Shown here: positions 1 through 13,000 of the stretch, piece by piece
How the letters are laid out: the number at the start of each line of letters is the position of its first letter
Position numbering within the stretch: the first letter of the stretch is position 1
NCBI GenBank assembly: GCA_014843695.1
Contig: CM026393.1
Span: 9,945,536-10,009,535 of the forward strand
From: Archivesica marissinica
Taxonomy: Eukaryota > Mollusca > Bivalvia > Venerida > Vesicomyidae
Direction: 5' to 3'
Length of the DNA: 64,000 nucleotides
Position numbers and translations under genes: made by a program
The notes under the pieces: generated by a model
Seen by the model: the letters and a program-made list of their open reading frames with translations, nothing else
Database searches by the model: none
What the model was told of the DNA's origin: nothing

Positions 1-2129
1 CCTCGGTTTCCAAGTCTGCTATGTAGAGTTATTCCTCTGTTTCCAAGTCTGCTATGTAGAGTTATTCCTCTGTTTCCATGACTGCTATGTAGAGTTATTC
101 CTTTGTTTCCAAGCCTGCTATGTAGAGTTATTCCTCTGTTTCCAAGTCTGCTATGTAGAGTTATTCCTCTGTTTCCATGACTGCTATGTAGAGTTATTCC
201 TCTATCCAAGTCTGCTATGTAGAGTTATTCCTCTGTTTCCAAGTCTGCTATGTAGAGTTATTCCTCGGTTTCCGAGCCTGCGATGTAGAGTTATTCCTCG
301 GTTTCCGAGCCTGCTATGTAGAGTTATTCCTCTGTTTTCAAGCCTGCGATGTAGAGTTATTCCTCGGTTTCCAAGCCTGCGATGTAGAGTTATTCCTTGG
401 TTTCCGAGCCTGCGATGTGGAGTTATTCCTCTGTTTCCAAGCCTGCGATGTAGAGTTATTCCTCGGTTTCCAAGCCTGCGATGTAGAGTTATTCCTCGGT
501 TGCCGAGCCTGCGATGTAGAGTTATTCCTCTGTTTCCAAGACTGCGATGTAGAGTTATTCCTCGGTTTCCGAGCCTGCAATGTAGAGTTATTCCTCGGTT
601 TCCAAGCCTGCAATGTAGAGTTATTCCTCTGTTTCCGAGCCTGCGATGTAGAGTTATTCCTCTGTTTCCAGGCCTGCTATGTAGAGTTATTCCTCGGTTT
701 CCAAGTCTGCTATCTAGAGTTATTCCTCGGTTTCCAAGTCTGCTATGTAGAGTTATTCCTCTGTGTCCGAGCCTGCTATGTAGAGTTATTCCTCTGTTTC
801 CGAGCCTGCGATGTAGAGTTATTCCTCGGTTTCCAAGCCTGCGATGTAGAGTTATTCCTCGGTTTCCAAGCCTGCGATGTAGAGTTATTCCTCTGTTTCC
901 GAGCCTGCGATGTAGAGTTATTCCTCTGTTTCCGAGCCTGCGATGTAGAGTTATTCCTCTGTTTCCAAGCCTGCGATGTAGAGTTATTCCTCTGTTTCCA
1001 TGACTGCTATGTAGAGTTATTCCTCTGTTTCCATGACTGCTATGTAGAGTTATTCCTCGGTTTCCAAGTCTGCTATCTAGAGTTATTCCTCGGTTTCCAA
1101 GTCTGCTATGTAGAGTTATTCCTCTGTTTCCGAGCCTGCTATGTAGAGTTATTCCTCTGTTTCCGAGCCTGCGATGTAGAGTTATTCCTCGGTTTCCAAG
1201 CCTGCGAAGTAGAGTTATTCCTCGGTTTCCAAGCCTGCGATGTAGAGTTATTCCTCTGTTTCCGAGCCTGCGATGTAGAGTTATTCCTCTTTTTCCGAGC
1301 CTGCGATGTAGAGTTATTCCTCTGTTTCCAAGCCTGCGATGTAGAGTTATTCCTCTGTTTCCATGACTGCTATGTAGAGTTATTCCTCTGTTTCCATGAC
1401 TGCTATGTAGAGTTATTCCTCTGTTTCCAAGTCTGCTATGTAGAGTTATTCCTCTGTTTCCATGACTGCTATGTAGAGTTATTCCTCTGTTTCCATGACT
1501 GCTATGTAGAGTTATTCCTCGGTATCCAAGCCTGCGATGTAGAGTTATTCCTCGGTTTTCAAGCTTGCTATGTAGAGTTATTCTTCTGTATCATAGCCTG
1601 CGATGTAGAGTTATTCCTCTGTATCCAAGCCTGCGATGTAGAGTTATTCCTCTGTTTCCAAGCCTGCGATGTAGTTATTCCTCTGTTTCCATGACTGCTA
1701 TGTAGAGTTATTCCTCTGTTTCCATGACTGCTATGTAGAGTTATTCCTCTGTATCCAAGCCTGCGATGTAGAGTTATTCCTCGGTTTTCAAGCCTGCTAT
1801 GTAGAGTTATTCTTCTGTATCATAGCCTGCGATGTAGTTATTCCTCTGTTTCCATGACTGCTATGTAGAGTTATTCCTCTGTATCCAAGCCTGCGATGTA
1901 GAGTTATTCCTCTGTTTCCAAGCCTGCGATGTAGAGTTATTCCTGTTTCCAAACCTGCGATGTAGTTATTCCTCTGTTTCCATGACTGCTATGTAGAGTT
2001 ATTCCTCTGTCTCCAAGCCTGCTATGTAGAGTTATTCCTCTGTTTCCATGACTGCTATGTAGAGTTATTCCTCTGTTTCCAAGCCTGCTATGTAGAGTTA
2101 TTCCTCGGTTTCCGAGCCTGCGATGTAGA
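1..2129. repeat. 33-bp minisatellite, about 64 copies, cut by the window edge
   Basis: Each unit carries 'gtagagttattcctctgt' followed by a variable 'ttccaagcctgcgat' type stretch. Variants alternate (gcgat/gctat, caag/cgag/catgac, ctctg/ctcgg) in patches, which is the pattern of repeated block duplication. A few units have lost 3 to 8 bases (near 1673, 1837 and 1945-1970). Because 33 is a multiple of three, one frame stays open for 425 codons of an 11-residue repeat (VELFLCFQACD type). I treat that frame as a by-product. The array ends 57 bases before the putative exon at 2186 and so would lie in an intron or upstream region. Confidence 0.95.
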
Positions 2130-2185
2130 GTGACTGTGTGTGATTATTACAACTTTGTGATGTTCCCTAATACCTACATTTTCAG

Positions 2186-2320
2186 ATGGTTAAAACGATT
2201 AAAAGGCAGGTGAGTAACCGGAGCAAGAAGACACATTTAAGTTACGATGACTTCGTCTCGGCGATAATAGAATACTTGGACAACATTGCTGATAATTTTG
2301 GGGAACCCACACTTATTAAG
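2186..2320 (+). CDS. Putative coding exon A of an unrecognised upstream gene
   Basis: The acceptor 'cctacattttcag' is followed directly by ATG and 45 open codons, then a donor 'aag|gtaccg'. The peptide has a basic start (MVKTIKRQVSNRSKK) and then an acidic, helix-like stretch (YDDFVSAIIEYLDNIADNFG), quite unlike the repeat-derived frames around it. Phase is 0 at both ends, so it could splice straight to exon C at 21760. A perfect consensus donor, CAG|GTGAGT, lies inside the exon at 2210 and would give a 24-nt version, also a multiple of three. Whether the ATG is the true start or an internal methionine cannot be told. No family was recognised. Confidence 0.5.
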
Positions 2321-2393
2321 GTACCGGTATTTCAGGGGTTATGCATGGTGTATACAATCCAACCTGTCTTAAGCAGCCGGCCAAGGGAACCAC

Positions 2394-2630
2394 TAAGTGG
2401 CTGCTTAGCACAGGTGGCTGCTTAATGGAGGGCAAGTGTATAATAAAGCAACATATTGGGACTCTGGAAACTGGCTGCTTAATACAGGTTGGCTGCTTAA
2501 TACAGGTTGGCTGCTTAATACAGGTTGGCTGCTTAATACAGGTTGGCTGCTTAATACAGGTTGGCTGCTTAATACAGGTTGGCTGCTTAATACAGGTTGG
2601 CTGCTTAATACAGGTTGGCTGCTTAATAGA
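2394..2630. repeat. 18-bp minisatellite, about 9 clean copies plus diverged ones
   Basis: The unit is 'ttaatacaggttggctgc'. Clean copies run from about 2471 to 2630. Diverged seed copies ('ggctgcttagcacaggt') are visible upstream from about 2394. The array lies just after exon A, in the presumed first intron of the left gene. Confidence 0.9.
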
Positions 2631-2945
2631 TGTGACCACTAACACAGATTTGACTGTACTTAATTGAGGTGACCACTAACACAGATTTGACTGTATAATG
2701 GAGGTGACCACTAACACAGGTTTGACTGTATAATGGAGGTGACCACTAGCACAGGTTTGACTGTATAATGTAGGTGACCACTAACACAGGTTTGACTGTA
2801 TAATGGAGGTGACCACTAGCACAGGTTTGACTGTATAATGGAGGTGACCACTAACACAAATTTGACTGTATAATGGAGGTGACCACTAACAGGTTTGACT
2901 GTACGTAATGGAGGTGACCACTAACACAGGTTTGACTGTATACAT
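2631..2945. repeat. 35-bp minisatellite, about 9 copies
   Basis: Units contain 'gaggtgaccactaacacagg' followed by 'tttgactgtataatg'. It starts directly where the 18-bp array stops. Small indels occur in the first copies and the last two. Confidence 0.9.
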
Positions 2946-3110
2946 TTATTTTTAGCTTAATTATGAAACAAGTTCCTACACTACATCCCCGAGTTGCGAG
3001 GTGGACAACTTATCCATTACACAATGCATGGTACTACTGTTTATAAGCCATTTTCATGTAACTTCGGTTAAAATAAACACCACCTGGTAGACACAAAAGT
3101 GGGACTACCA

Positions 3111-3893
3111 AAAACCCATGTGACTGACCTGAAAGCTAATGAGTCTGACCTGAAAACTCATGTGACTGACCTGAAAACCCATGTGACTGACCTGAAAACT
3201 CACGTGACTGACCTGAAAACTCATGTGACTGACCTGAAAACTCATGTGACTGACCTGAAAACCCATGTGACTGACCTGAAAACCCATGTGACTGACCCGA
3301 AAACTCATGTGACTGACCTGTAAACTCATGTGACTGACCTGAACACTCATGTAACTGACCCGAAAACTCATGTGACTGACCTGAAAACCCATGTGACTGA
3401 CCTGACGACCCGAAAACTCATGTGACTGACCCGAAAACTCATGTGACTGACCCGAAAACTCATGTGACTGACCTGAAAACTCATGTGACTGACCCGAAAA
3501 CTCATGTGACTGACCTCAAAACTCATGTGACTGACCTCAAAACTCATGTGACTGACCTCAAAACTCATGTGACTGACCTGAAAACCCATGTGACTGACCC
3601 GAAAACTCGTGTGACTGACCCGAAAACTCGTGTGACTGACCTGAAAACTCATGTGACTGACCTGAAAACCCATGTGACTGACCTGACGACCCGAAAACTC
3701 ATGTGACTGACCTGACGACCCGAAAACTCATGTGACTGACCCGCAAACTCATGTGACTGACCTGAAAACTCATGTGACTGACCCAAAAACTCATGTGACT
3801 GACCTCAAAACTCATGTGACTGACCCAAAAACTCATGTGACTGACCTCAAAACTCATGTGACTGACCCGAAAACTCGTGTGACTGACCTCAAA
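3111..3893. repeat. 21-bp minisatellite, about 37 copies
   Basis: Units read 'ctcatgtgactgacctgaaa' plus one base, with variants at the CTG/CCG/CTC position. Spacer-like inserts 'gacctgacgacccg' occur three times (about 3392, 3680 and 3709), marking larger duplicated blocks. The unit is a multiple of three, so frames are open on both strands (THVTDLK / VSHMSFQ). I read these as by-products. Confidence 0.93.
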
Positions 3894-4134
3894 AATGTTT
3901 TTATTTTTTCCCTTTCAATTTCCTTATATGGTAAGTCTGTCACAATCAAACATATTGCCAATAAAACATTATCATGAATACATCATGTGGTAGTCACTGG
4001 ACATTCAATGTGTTATAGTCGGCCATGTATATACACCCATCCATCAAATTCAGGGTACTCAATGAGACCACAAAAGGTTATATGGCTTTGCATTATCTCA
4101 AACTCGTATTATTGGCTGAATCCGAGATGTGTAC

Positions 4135-5217
4135 ACGGTTGAGCCAATCAGAGAGCTTGACTCACGCTACAGTAGTGTATCGTTGAGTTTGAGCCAATCA
4201 GAGAGCTTGACTCACGCTACAGTAGTGTATCGTCGAGTTTGAGCCAATCAGAGAGCTTGACTCGCGCTACAGTAGTGTACCAAGGTTGAGCCAATCAGAG
4301 AGCTTGACTCACGCTACAGTAGTGTACCGAGGTTGAGCCAATCAGAGAGCTTGACTCACGCTACAGTAGTGTACCGAGGTTGAGCCAATCAGAGAGCTTG
4401 ACTCACGCTACAGTAGTGTACCGAGGTTGAGCCAATCAGAGAGCTTGATGCACGCTACAGTAGTGTACCGAGGTTGAGCCAATCAGAGAGCTTGACTCAC
4501 GCTACAGTAGTGTACCGAGGTTGAGCCAATCAGAGAGCTTGACTCGCGCTACAGTAGTGTACCGAGGTTGAGCCAATCAGAGAGCTTGACGCACGCTACA
4601 GTAGTGTACCGAGGTTGAGCCAATCAGAGAGCTTGACGCACGCTACAGTAGTGTACCGAGGTTGAGCCAATCAGAGAGCTTGACTCACGCTACAGTAGTG
4701 TACCGAGGTTGAGCCAATCAGAGAGCTTGACTCGCGCTACAGTAGTGTACCGAGGTTGAGCCAATCAGAGAGCTTGACGCACGCTACAGTAGTGTACCGA
4801 GGTTGAGCCAATCAGAGAGCTTGACGCACGCTACAGTAGTGTACTGAGGTTGAGCCAATCAGAGAGCTTGACTCGCACTACAGTAGTGTACCGAGGTTGA
4901 GCCAATCAGAGAGCTTGACTCACGCTACAGTAGTGTACCGAGGTTGAGCCAATCAGAGAGCTTGACTCATGCTACAGTAGTGTACCGAGGTTGAGCCAAT
5001 CAGAGAGCTTGACTCACGCTACAGTAGTGTACCGAGGTTGAGCCAATCAGAGAGCTTGACGCACGCTACAGTAGTGTACCGAGGTTGAGCCAATCAGAGA
5101 GCTTGACGCACGCTACAGTAGTGTACCGATGTTGAGCCAATCAGAGAGCTTGACGCACGCTACAGTAGTGTACCGATGTTGAGCCAATCAGAGAGCTTGA
5201 CGCACGCTACAGTAGTG
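4135..5217. repeat. 47-bp minisatellite, about 23 copies, each with a CCAAT box
   Basis: Every unit contains 'gttgagccaatcagagagct' followed by 'tgactcacgctacagtagtgtacc'. The period is 47 bp, measured between 4334 and 4381; the first two junctions are longer variants. The core CCAATCAGA matches the NF-Y/CCAAT-box consensus in one orientation throughout. A short GT run follows at 5216-5227. Confidence 0.93.
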
Positions 5218-5327
5218 TGTGTGTGTGTTTCGACTCACCATTAAGCTCCATTTTTCAATTTGCGGAAGAATATATTTTAATATTCTCACTTAGTATTTGA
5301 TGTTATGAATTGTGTTTCTGATTGTAG

Positions 5328-5401
5328 GCTGCCAAAACATACATTGAAATACAACCATGTAGACACAGGCTTCACTCTCCAGATGCAGGCTCTACACATG
5401 A
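5328..5401 (+). CDS. Possible coding exon B of the upstream gene
   Basis: A good acceptor ('tgtttctgattgtag') and a consensus donor ('acatga|gtaagt') flank 74 bases. Two frames are open. In phase with exon A it reads AAKTYIEIQPCRHRLHSPDAG and ends with two spare bases; another frame reads KYNHVDTGFTLQMQALHM. Neither frame splices directly in phase to exon C at 21760, so a further exon would be needed, or this is an alternative or non-coding exon. Support comes only from the splice signals and from lying in one of the few non-repetitive stretches. Confidence 0.35.
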
Positions 5402-6168
5402 GTAAGTCAGTGTTTGCATTTTAATGAGGGTCATTCAATATAATCTCTCGCTGGTCTTGGTATATTTAAGATTTTCACATGAATAGCAGTTTTTTAGGCC
5501 ACACCTTCAAAGTCTTTCACCCACACAGATACACTCTTGCTGTCCACAACCTGACTGGCGCACACTGGTATCTGATGGGTGTGCTGTCTAGACATTGATT
5601 AGAGGCAGACACACAGGCACTTCTAGTAGCACAGCATTTACCTGCTAGAGTTAAATATGGCATGGGAAATAGGAAAAAGTCTCTGCAGTAAGTAGCAAAG
5701 AGGGGAGTGTTTAACCTGAATAATGGTAAACCATTCTTTGTTCTAAGAAACATTTTACAATGAGAAACATTAGTCAGTTACTGCCCCTTAATACTCCTAT
5801 AAGTATAGTGGTCCTCTTAATTGGTTTCCTCTGTTTTTATCGTTGTTTCCTTTGCACCACATGTTTTCCATTTTTACCTGTATTCTTGTTTTATAATATG
5901 AAATTATTAAATCTCGACATATATCCTTTAGCATATCCAATGGATACCTTATTGTAAAAATTAGTTCAATTAATTAACAGGATTTTGATAAAATTACATT
6001 TATCCTGGTTAGACGACAACAGTAAAAACAAAGGATTCCAACTAAAAGGACCAATATAAATTTTGGGATAAATCTGACTTTATCAATCAAGGGAGGTAAT
6101 AGAAAAACCAGTAATTTCTTTCATTGTACTTGTTTGCTTCCAAACCTTTACTTTTATAGCGAAAAAAG

Positions 6169-6216
6169 CTGTAACAACTTATATTAATCACTCTCGCGGA
6201 TGAAAGCATAAACCAC
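6169..6216 (-). mobile_element. SINE-E 3' fragment
   Basis: The stretch 'aacttatattaatcactctc' followed by 'gcggatgaaagcataaacc' matches the 3' body of the minus-strand element at 36040-36297. It is only about 50 bp of a truncated copy. Confidence 0.6.
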
Positions 6217-6725
6217 CAAACATTTTGAATTCACATTTCATTCTATGGAATTTCGGCCCTCGCTAAGATAGTTTGAGATGGGATATTTAAAAATCACCAC
6301 ACTGGTTTGCTCACATTAACTCATATAAAATGGTCCAGCCTCCATTAAGATAAATATGCAATGGATCACCTGGAACTGAGCAATCCAGGAACGTGATCAC
6401 CCTATTGGTACATGTACCGGATGCATGTGACCTCATTCTGTGTCATGTTATTGAAGGAAATCAAGAAGAACTCTACTGGATGAATCACAGTGTGAACATA
6501 GCAGCAGTGTCAGGGATGGAACAACATCGCAGAAACAGAAACTTAGAAAGCTTTGGGATGGTGTATGTCTATAGTTTATATATATATAGATGTACAATTT
6601 ACACAAAATTTACATACATGTATGAAAAAGGATTAGAACCGAAAGCTATAGCTTATAGAGGTCTTCTCCTATAATTAGATACGTTATACGTAATTACGCT
6701 ATGACAGCATTTTAATCGTGTCTAA

Positions 6726-6860
6726 ACTATTAATTACAATTTGATTAGAGATAAGTACAGTGTATATATTAATCATGAACTATTAATTACAATTTGAAAA
6801 GAGATTAGTACAGTGTATATATTAATCATGAACTATTAATTACAATATCAATAATATAAC
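6726..6860. repeat. 53-bp tandem repeat, about 2.5 copies
   Basis: The segment beginning 'ctattaattacaattt' and ending 'tatattaatcatgaa' recurs at 6731, 6784 and 6837 (period 53). It is a young, short array in unique AT-rich DNA. Confidence 0.85.
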
Positions 6861-6973
6861 GAGATTATTAACGTGATAGAAATACACATAGGGATTAAAT
6901 GAGAAATTTGAAATTGAGATTGACTCAGAAGATAGTGGCAAGGATAGTAGGCGGAACTGCTAGATCTTTACAG

Positions 6974-7005
6974 TTCAAAGGAGTTGTTGCAGCTAAACAC
7001 ACAGA
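6974..7005 (+). CDS. Possible 32-nt microexon whose donor seeds the 22-bp array
   Basis: The acceptor 'ctagatctttacag' precedes 32 bases that end 'cacaga|gtaagc'. In the phase left by exon B it reads D-SKELLQLNTQ, open and helix-like, with one base spare. Another frame, joined to upstream bases, is also open (GGTARSLQFKGVVAAKHT). The interest is positional: the donor 'acaga|gtaagctc' is exactly the core of the 22-bp array that follows for 14 kb. Phase does not fit exon C directly, so this is tentative. Confidence 0.3.
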
Positions 7006-10000
7006 GTAAGCTCTGACTGTATACAGAGTAAGCTCAGACTGTATACATAGTAAGCTCTGACTGTATACATAGTAAGCTCAGACTGTATACAGAGTAAGCT
7101 CAGACTGTATACATAGTAAGCTCTGACTGTATACATAGTAAGCTCTGACTGTATACAGTGTAAGCTCAGACTGTATAAATAGTAAGCTCTGACTATACAT
7201 AGTAAGCTCAGACTGTATAAATAGTAAGCTCTGACTGTATACATAGTAAGCTCAGACTGTATACATAGTAAGATCAGACTGTATACATAGTAAGCTCAGA
7301 CTGTATACAGAGTAAGTTCAGATTGTATACATAGTAAGTTCAGACTGTATACAGAGTAAGCTCTGACTGTATACAGAGTAAGTTCAGACCGTATACAGAG
7401 TAAGTTCAGATTGTATACAGAGTAAGCTCAGACTGTATACATAGTAAGCTCAGACTGTATACATAGTAAGCTCAGATTGTATACATAGTAAGCTCAGACT
7501 GTATACATAGTAAGCTCAGATTGTATACAGAGTAAGCTCACACTGTATACAGAGTAAGCTCAGACTGTATACAGAGTAAGTTCAGACTGTATACGGAGTA
7601 AACTCAGACTGTATACAGAGTAAGCTCAGATTGTATACTGAATAAGCTCGGACTGTATACAGAGTAAGCTCAGACTGTATACAGAGTAAGCTCGGACTGT
7701 ATACAGAGTAAGCTCGGACTGTATATTGAGTAAGCTCGGACTGTATACAGAGTAAGCTCGGACTGTATACAGAGTAAGCTCGGACTGTATATAGAGTAAG
7801 CTCGGACTGTAAACAGAGTAAGCTCAGATTGTATACGGAGTAAGCTCAGACAGTCTGTATACAGAGTAAGCTCATGGTGTATACAGAGTAAGTTCAGACT
7901 GTATACAGAGTAAGTTCAGACTGTATACAGAGTAAGCTCGGACTGTGTACAGAGTAAGCTCGGACTGTATACAGAGTAAGCTCGGATTGTATACAGAGTA
8001 AGCTCAGACTGTATACAGAGTAAGCTCATGGTGTATACGGAGTAAGCTCAGACTGTATACAGAGTAAGTTCAGACTGTATACAGAGTAAGCTCGGACTGT
8101 GTACAGAGTAAGCTCGGACTGTATACAGAGTAAGCTCGGACTGTATACAGAGTAAGCTCAGATTGTATATGGAGTAAGCTCAGACTGTTTGTATACAGAG
8201 TAAGCTCGGACTGTATACAGAGTAAGCTCGGATTGTATACAGAGTAAGCTCAGACTGTATACAGAGTAAGCTCAGACTGTGTACAGAGTAAGCTCAGACT
8301 GTATACAGAGTAAGCTCAGACTGTGTACAGAGTAAGCTCATGGTGAATACAGAGTAAGCTCATGGTGTAAAAGGAGTAAGCTCAGACTGTGTACAGAGTA
8401 AGCTCAGACTGTATACAGAGTAAGCTCAGACTGTGTACAGAGTAAGCTCATGGTGAATACAGAGTACGCTCATGGTGTATACGGAGTAAGCTCAGATTGT
8501 ATACAGAGTAAGCTCAGACTGTATATAGAGTAAGCTCAGACAGATTGTATACAGAGTAAGTTCAGACTATATACAGAGTAAGCTCAGACTATATACAGAG
8601 TAAGCTCAGATTGTATACAGAGTAAGCTCAGACTATATACAGAGTAAGCTCAGATTGTATACAGAGTAAGCTCAGACTATATACAGAGTAAACTCAGATT
8701 GTATACATAGTAAGCTCAGACTGTATACAGAGTAAGCTCAGACTGTATACAGAGTAAGCTCGGACTGTATACAGAGTAAGCTCAGACTATATACAGAGTA
8801 AGCTCAGATTGTATACAGTGTAAGGTCGGACTGTATACTATACAGAGTAAGCTCAGACTGTATACGGAGTAAGCTCAGACTGTATACCTAGTAAGCTCAG
8901 ACTGTATACAGAGTAAGCTCAGACTATATACAGAGTAAGCTCAGATTGTATACAGAGTAAGGTTGGACTGTATACAGAGTAAGCTCAGACTGTATACAGA
9001 GTAAGCTCAGACTGTATACGGAGTAAGCTCAGACTGTATACAGAGTAAGCTCAGACTGTATATGGAGTAAGCTCAGACTGTATACAGAGTAAGCTCAGAC
9101 AGTCTGTATACAGAGTAAACTCGGATTGTATACAGAGTAAGCTAAGATTGTATACAGAGTAAGTTCAGACTGTATACAGAGTAAGCTCAGACTATATACA
9201 GAGTAAGTTCAGACTGTATACAGAGTAAGCTCCGACTATATACAGAGTAAGCTCAGATTGTATACAGAGTAAGCTCAGACTGTATACAGAGTAAGCTCAG
9301 ACTGTATACAGAGTAAGCTCAGACTGTATACAGAGTAAGCTCAGATTGTATACAGAGTAAGCTCAGACTATATACAGAGTAAGCTCAGATTGTATACAGA
9401 GTAAGCTCAGACTGTATACAGAGTAAGCTCAGACTGTTTGCAGAGTAAGCTCAGACTGTATACAGAGTAAGCTCGGACTGTATACAGAGTAAGCTCAGAT
9501 TGTATACAGAGTAGGTTCAGACTGTATACAGAGTAAGCTCAGACTATATACAGAGTAAGTTCAGACTGTATACAGAGTAAGCTCCGACTATATACAGAGT
9601 AAGTTCAGACTGTATACAGAGTAAGCTTCTACTATATACAGAGTAAGATCAGACTGTATACAGAGTAAGCTCAGACTATATACAGAGTAAGTTCACACTA
9701 TATACAGAGTAAGTTCAGACTGTATACAGAGTAAGCTCCGACTATATACAGAGTAAGCTTAGATTGTATACAGAGTAATGTCGGACTGTATACTATACAG
9801 AGTAAGCTCAGACTGTATACAGAGTAAGCTCCGACTATATACAGAGTAAGCTCAGATTGTATACAGAGTAAGCTCTGGCTGTATACAGTGTAAGCTCAGA
9901 CTGTATACAGTGTAAGCTCAGACTGTATACATAGTAAGCTCAGATTGTATACAGAGTAAGCTCAGACTGTATACATAGTAAGCTCTGACTGTATACAGTG

Positions 10001-13000
10001 TACGCTCAGATTGTATACAGAGTAAGCTCAGACTGTATACAGAGTAAGCTCAGATTGTATACAGAGTAAGCTCAGACTGTATACGGAGTAAGCTCAGACT
10101 GTATACAGAGTAAGCTCAGACTGTATACAGAGTAAGCTTAGACTGTATACATAGTAAGCTCAGACTGTATACATAGTAAGCTCTGACTGTATACATAGTA
10201 AGCTCTGACTGTATACATAGTAAGCTCTGACTGTATACAGAGTAAGCTCAGACTGTATACAGAGTAAGCTCAGACTATATACAGAGTAAGCTCAGATTGT
10301 ATACAGAGTAAGGTTGGACTGTATACAGAGTAAGCTCAGACTGTATACAGAGTAAGCTCAGACTGTATACGGAGTAAGCTCAGACTGTATACAGAGTAAG
10401 CTCAGACTGTATATGGAGTAAGCTCAGACTGTATACAGAGTAAGCTCAGACAGTCTGTATACAGAGTAAGCTCGGATTGTATACAGAGTAAGCTCAGATT
10501 GTATACAGAGTAAGTTCAGACTGTATACAGAGTAAGCTCAGACTGTATACAGAGTAAGCTCAGACTATATACAGAGTAAGCTCAGATTGTATACAGAGTA
10601 AGCTCAGACTGTATACAGAGTAAGCTCAGACTGTATACAGAGTAAGCTCAGACTATATACAGAGTAAGCTCAGATTGTATACAGAGTAAGCTCAGACTAT
10701 ATACAGAGTAAGCTCAGATTGTATACAGAGTAAGCTCAGACTGTATACAGAGTAAGCTCAGACTGTTTACAGAGTAAGCTCAGACTGTATACAGAGTAAG
10801 CTCGGACTGTATACAGAGTAAGCTCAGATTGTATACAGAGTAGGTTCAGACTGTATACAGAGTAAGCTCAGACTATATACAGAGTAAGTTCAGACTGTAT
10901 ACAGAGTAAGCTCCGACTATATACAGAGTAAGTTCAGACTGTATACAGAGTAAGCTTCGACTATATACAGAGTAAGATCAGACTGTATACAGAGTAAGCT
11001 CAGACTATATACAGAGTAAGTTCACACTATATACAGAGTAAGTTCAGACTGTATACAGAGTAAGCTCCGACTATATACAGAGTAAGCTCAGATTGTATAC
11101 AGAGTAATGTCGGACTGTATACTATACAGAGTAAGCTCAGACTGTATACAGAGTAAGCTCCGACTATATACAGAGTAAGCTCAGATTGTATACAGAGTAA
11201 GCTCTGACTGTATACAGTGTAAGCTCAGACTGTATACAGTGTAAGCTCAGACTGTATACATAGTAATCTCGTTAAGTAAACTGCCCGCCGGCGATATAGC
11301 CCAAAACGGTGCTGATGCAGGCGTAAAACCCGAAATATAACATAACATAGTAAGCTCAGATTGTATACAGAGTAAGCTCAGACTGTATACATAGTAAGCT
11401 CTGACTGTATACAGAGTAGGCTCTGACTTTATACATAGTAAGCTCTGACTGTATACATAGTAAGCTCTGACTGTATACAGTGTACGCTCAGATTGTATAC
11501 AGAGTAAGCTCAGACTGTATACAGAGTAAGCTCAGATTGTATACAGAGTAAGCTCAGACTGTATACGGAGTAAGCTCAGACTGTATACAGAGTAAGCTCA
11601 GACTGTATACAGAGTAAGCTTAGACTGTATACATAGTAAGCTCAGACTGTATACATAGTAAGCTCTGACTGTATACATAGTAAGCTCTGACTGTATACAT
11701 AGTAAGCTCTGACTGTATACATAGTAAGTTCAGACTGTATACAGAGTAAGCTCTGACTGTATACAGAGTAAGTTCAGACTGTATACAGAGTAAGTTCAGA
11801 TTGTATACAGAGTAAGCTCAGACTGTATACATAGTAAGCTCAGACTGTATACATAGTAAGCTCAGATTGTATACATAGTAAGCTCAGACTGTATACCTAG
11901 TAAGCTCAGACTGTAGACATAGTAAGCTCAGACTGTATACATAGTAAGCTCAGGTTGTATACAGAGTAAGCTCAGACTGTATACAGAGTAAGCTCTGACT
12001 GTATACAGAGTAAGCTCACACTGTATACAGAGTAAGCTCAGACTGTATACAGTGTAAGCTCAGACTGTATACAGAGTAAGTTCAGACTGTATACGGAGTA
12101 AACTCAGACTGTATACAGAGTAAGCTCAGATTGTATACTGAATAAGCTCGGACTGTATACAGAGTAAGCTCAGACTGTATACAGAGTAAGCTCGGACTGT
12201 ATACAGAGTAAGCTCGGACTGTATACTGAGTAAGCTCGGACTGTATACAGAGTAAGCTCGGACTGTATACAGAGTAAGCTCGGACTGTATACAGAGTAAG
12301 CTCGGACTGTAAACAGAGTAATCTCAGATTGTATACGGAGTAAGCTCAGACAGTCTGTATACTGAGTAAGCTCGGATTGTATACAGAGTAAGCTCATGGT
12401 GTATACAGAGTAAGTTCAGACTGTATACAGAGTAAGTTCAGACTGTATACAGAGTAAGCTCGGACTGTGTACAGAGTAAGCTCGGACTGTATACAGAGTA
12501 AGCTCGGATTGTATACAGAGTAAGCTCAGACTGTATACAGAGTAAGCTCATGGTGTATACGGAGTAAGCTCAGACTGTATACAGAGTAAGTTCAGACTGT
12601 ATACAGAGTAAGCTCGAACTGTGTACAGAGTAAACTCGGACTGTATACTGAGTAAGCTCGGACTGTATACAGAGTAAGCTCAGATTGTATATGGAGTAAG
12701 CTCAGACTTTCTGTATACAGAGTAAGCTCGGACTGTATACAGAGTAAGCTCGGATTGTATACAGAGTAAGCTCAGACTGTGTACAGAGTAAGCTCAGACT
12801 GTATACAGAGTAAGCTCAGACTGTGTACAGAGTAAGCTCATGGTGAATACAGAGTAAGCTCATGGTGTAAAAGGAGTAAGCTCAGACTGTGTACAGAGTA
12901 AGCTCAGACTGTATACAGAGTAAGCTCAGACTGTGTACAGAGTAAGCTCATGGTGAATACAGAGTAAGCTCATGGTGTATACAGAGTAAGCTCAGATTGT

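Larger units (their letters stand above)
5402..6973. other. Non-repetitive intronic-type sequence
   Basis: About 1.6 kb of AT-rich DNA without a clear gene. It holds a SINE-E scrap (6169-6216) and a 53-bp tandem duplication (6726-6860). A 93-codon open frame at 6393-6674 has fairly ordinary composition (MNHSVNIAAVSGMEQHRR) but lacks convincing paired splice sites. I do not call it a gene. Confidence 0.5.

Noticed and set aside
417..1694. 425-codon frame with an 11-residue Cys repeat
   Set aside because: It comes from a 33-bp minisatellite; an overlapping frame is also open, no splice or start context supports it, and composition follows the DNA repeat.
6393..6674. 93-codon open frame as a gene
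   Set aside because: Composition is not clearly coding, paired splice sites are lacking, and the end runs into AT-rich simple sequence.
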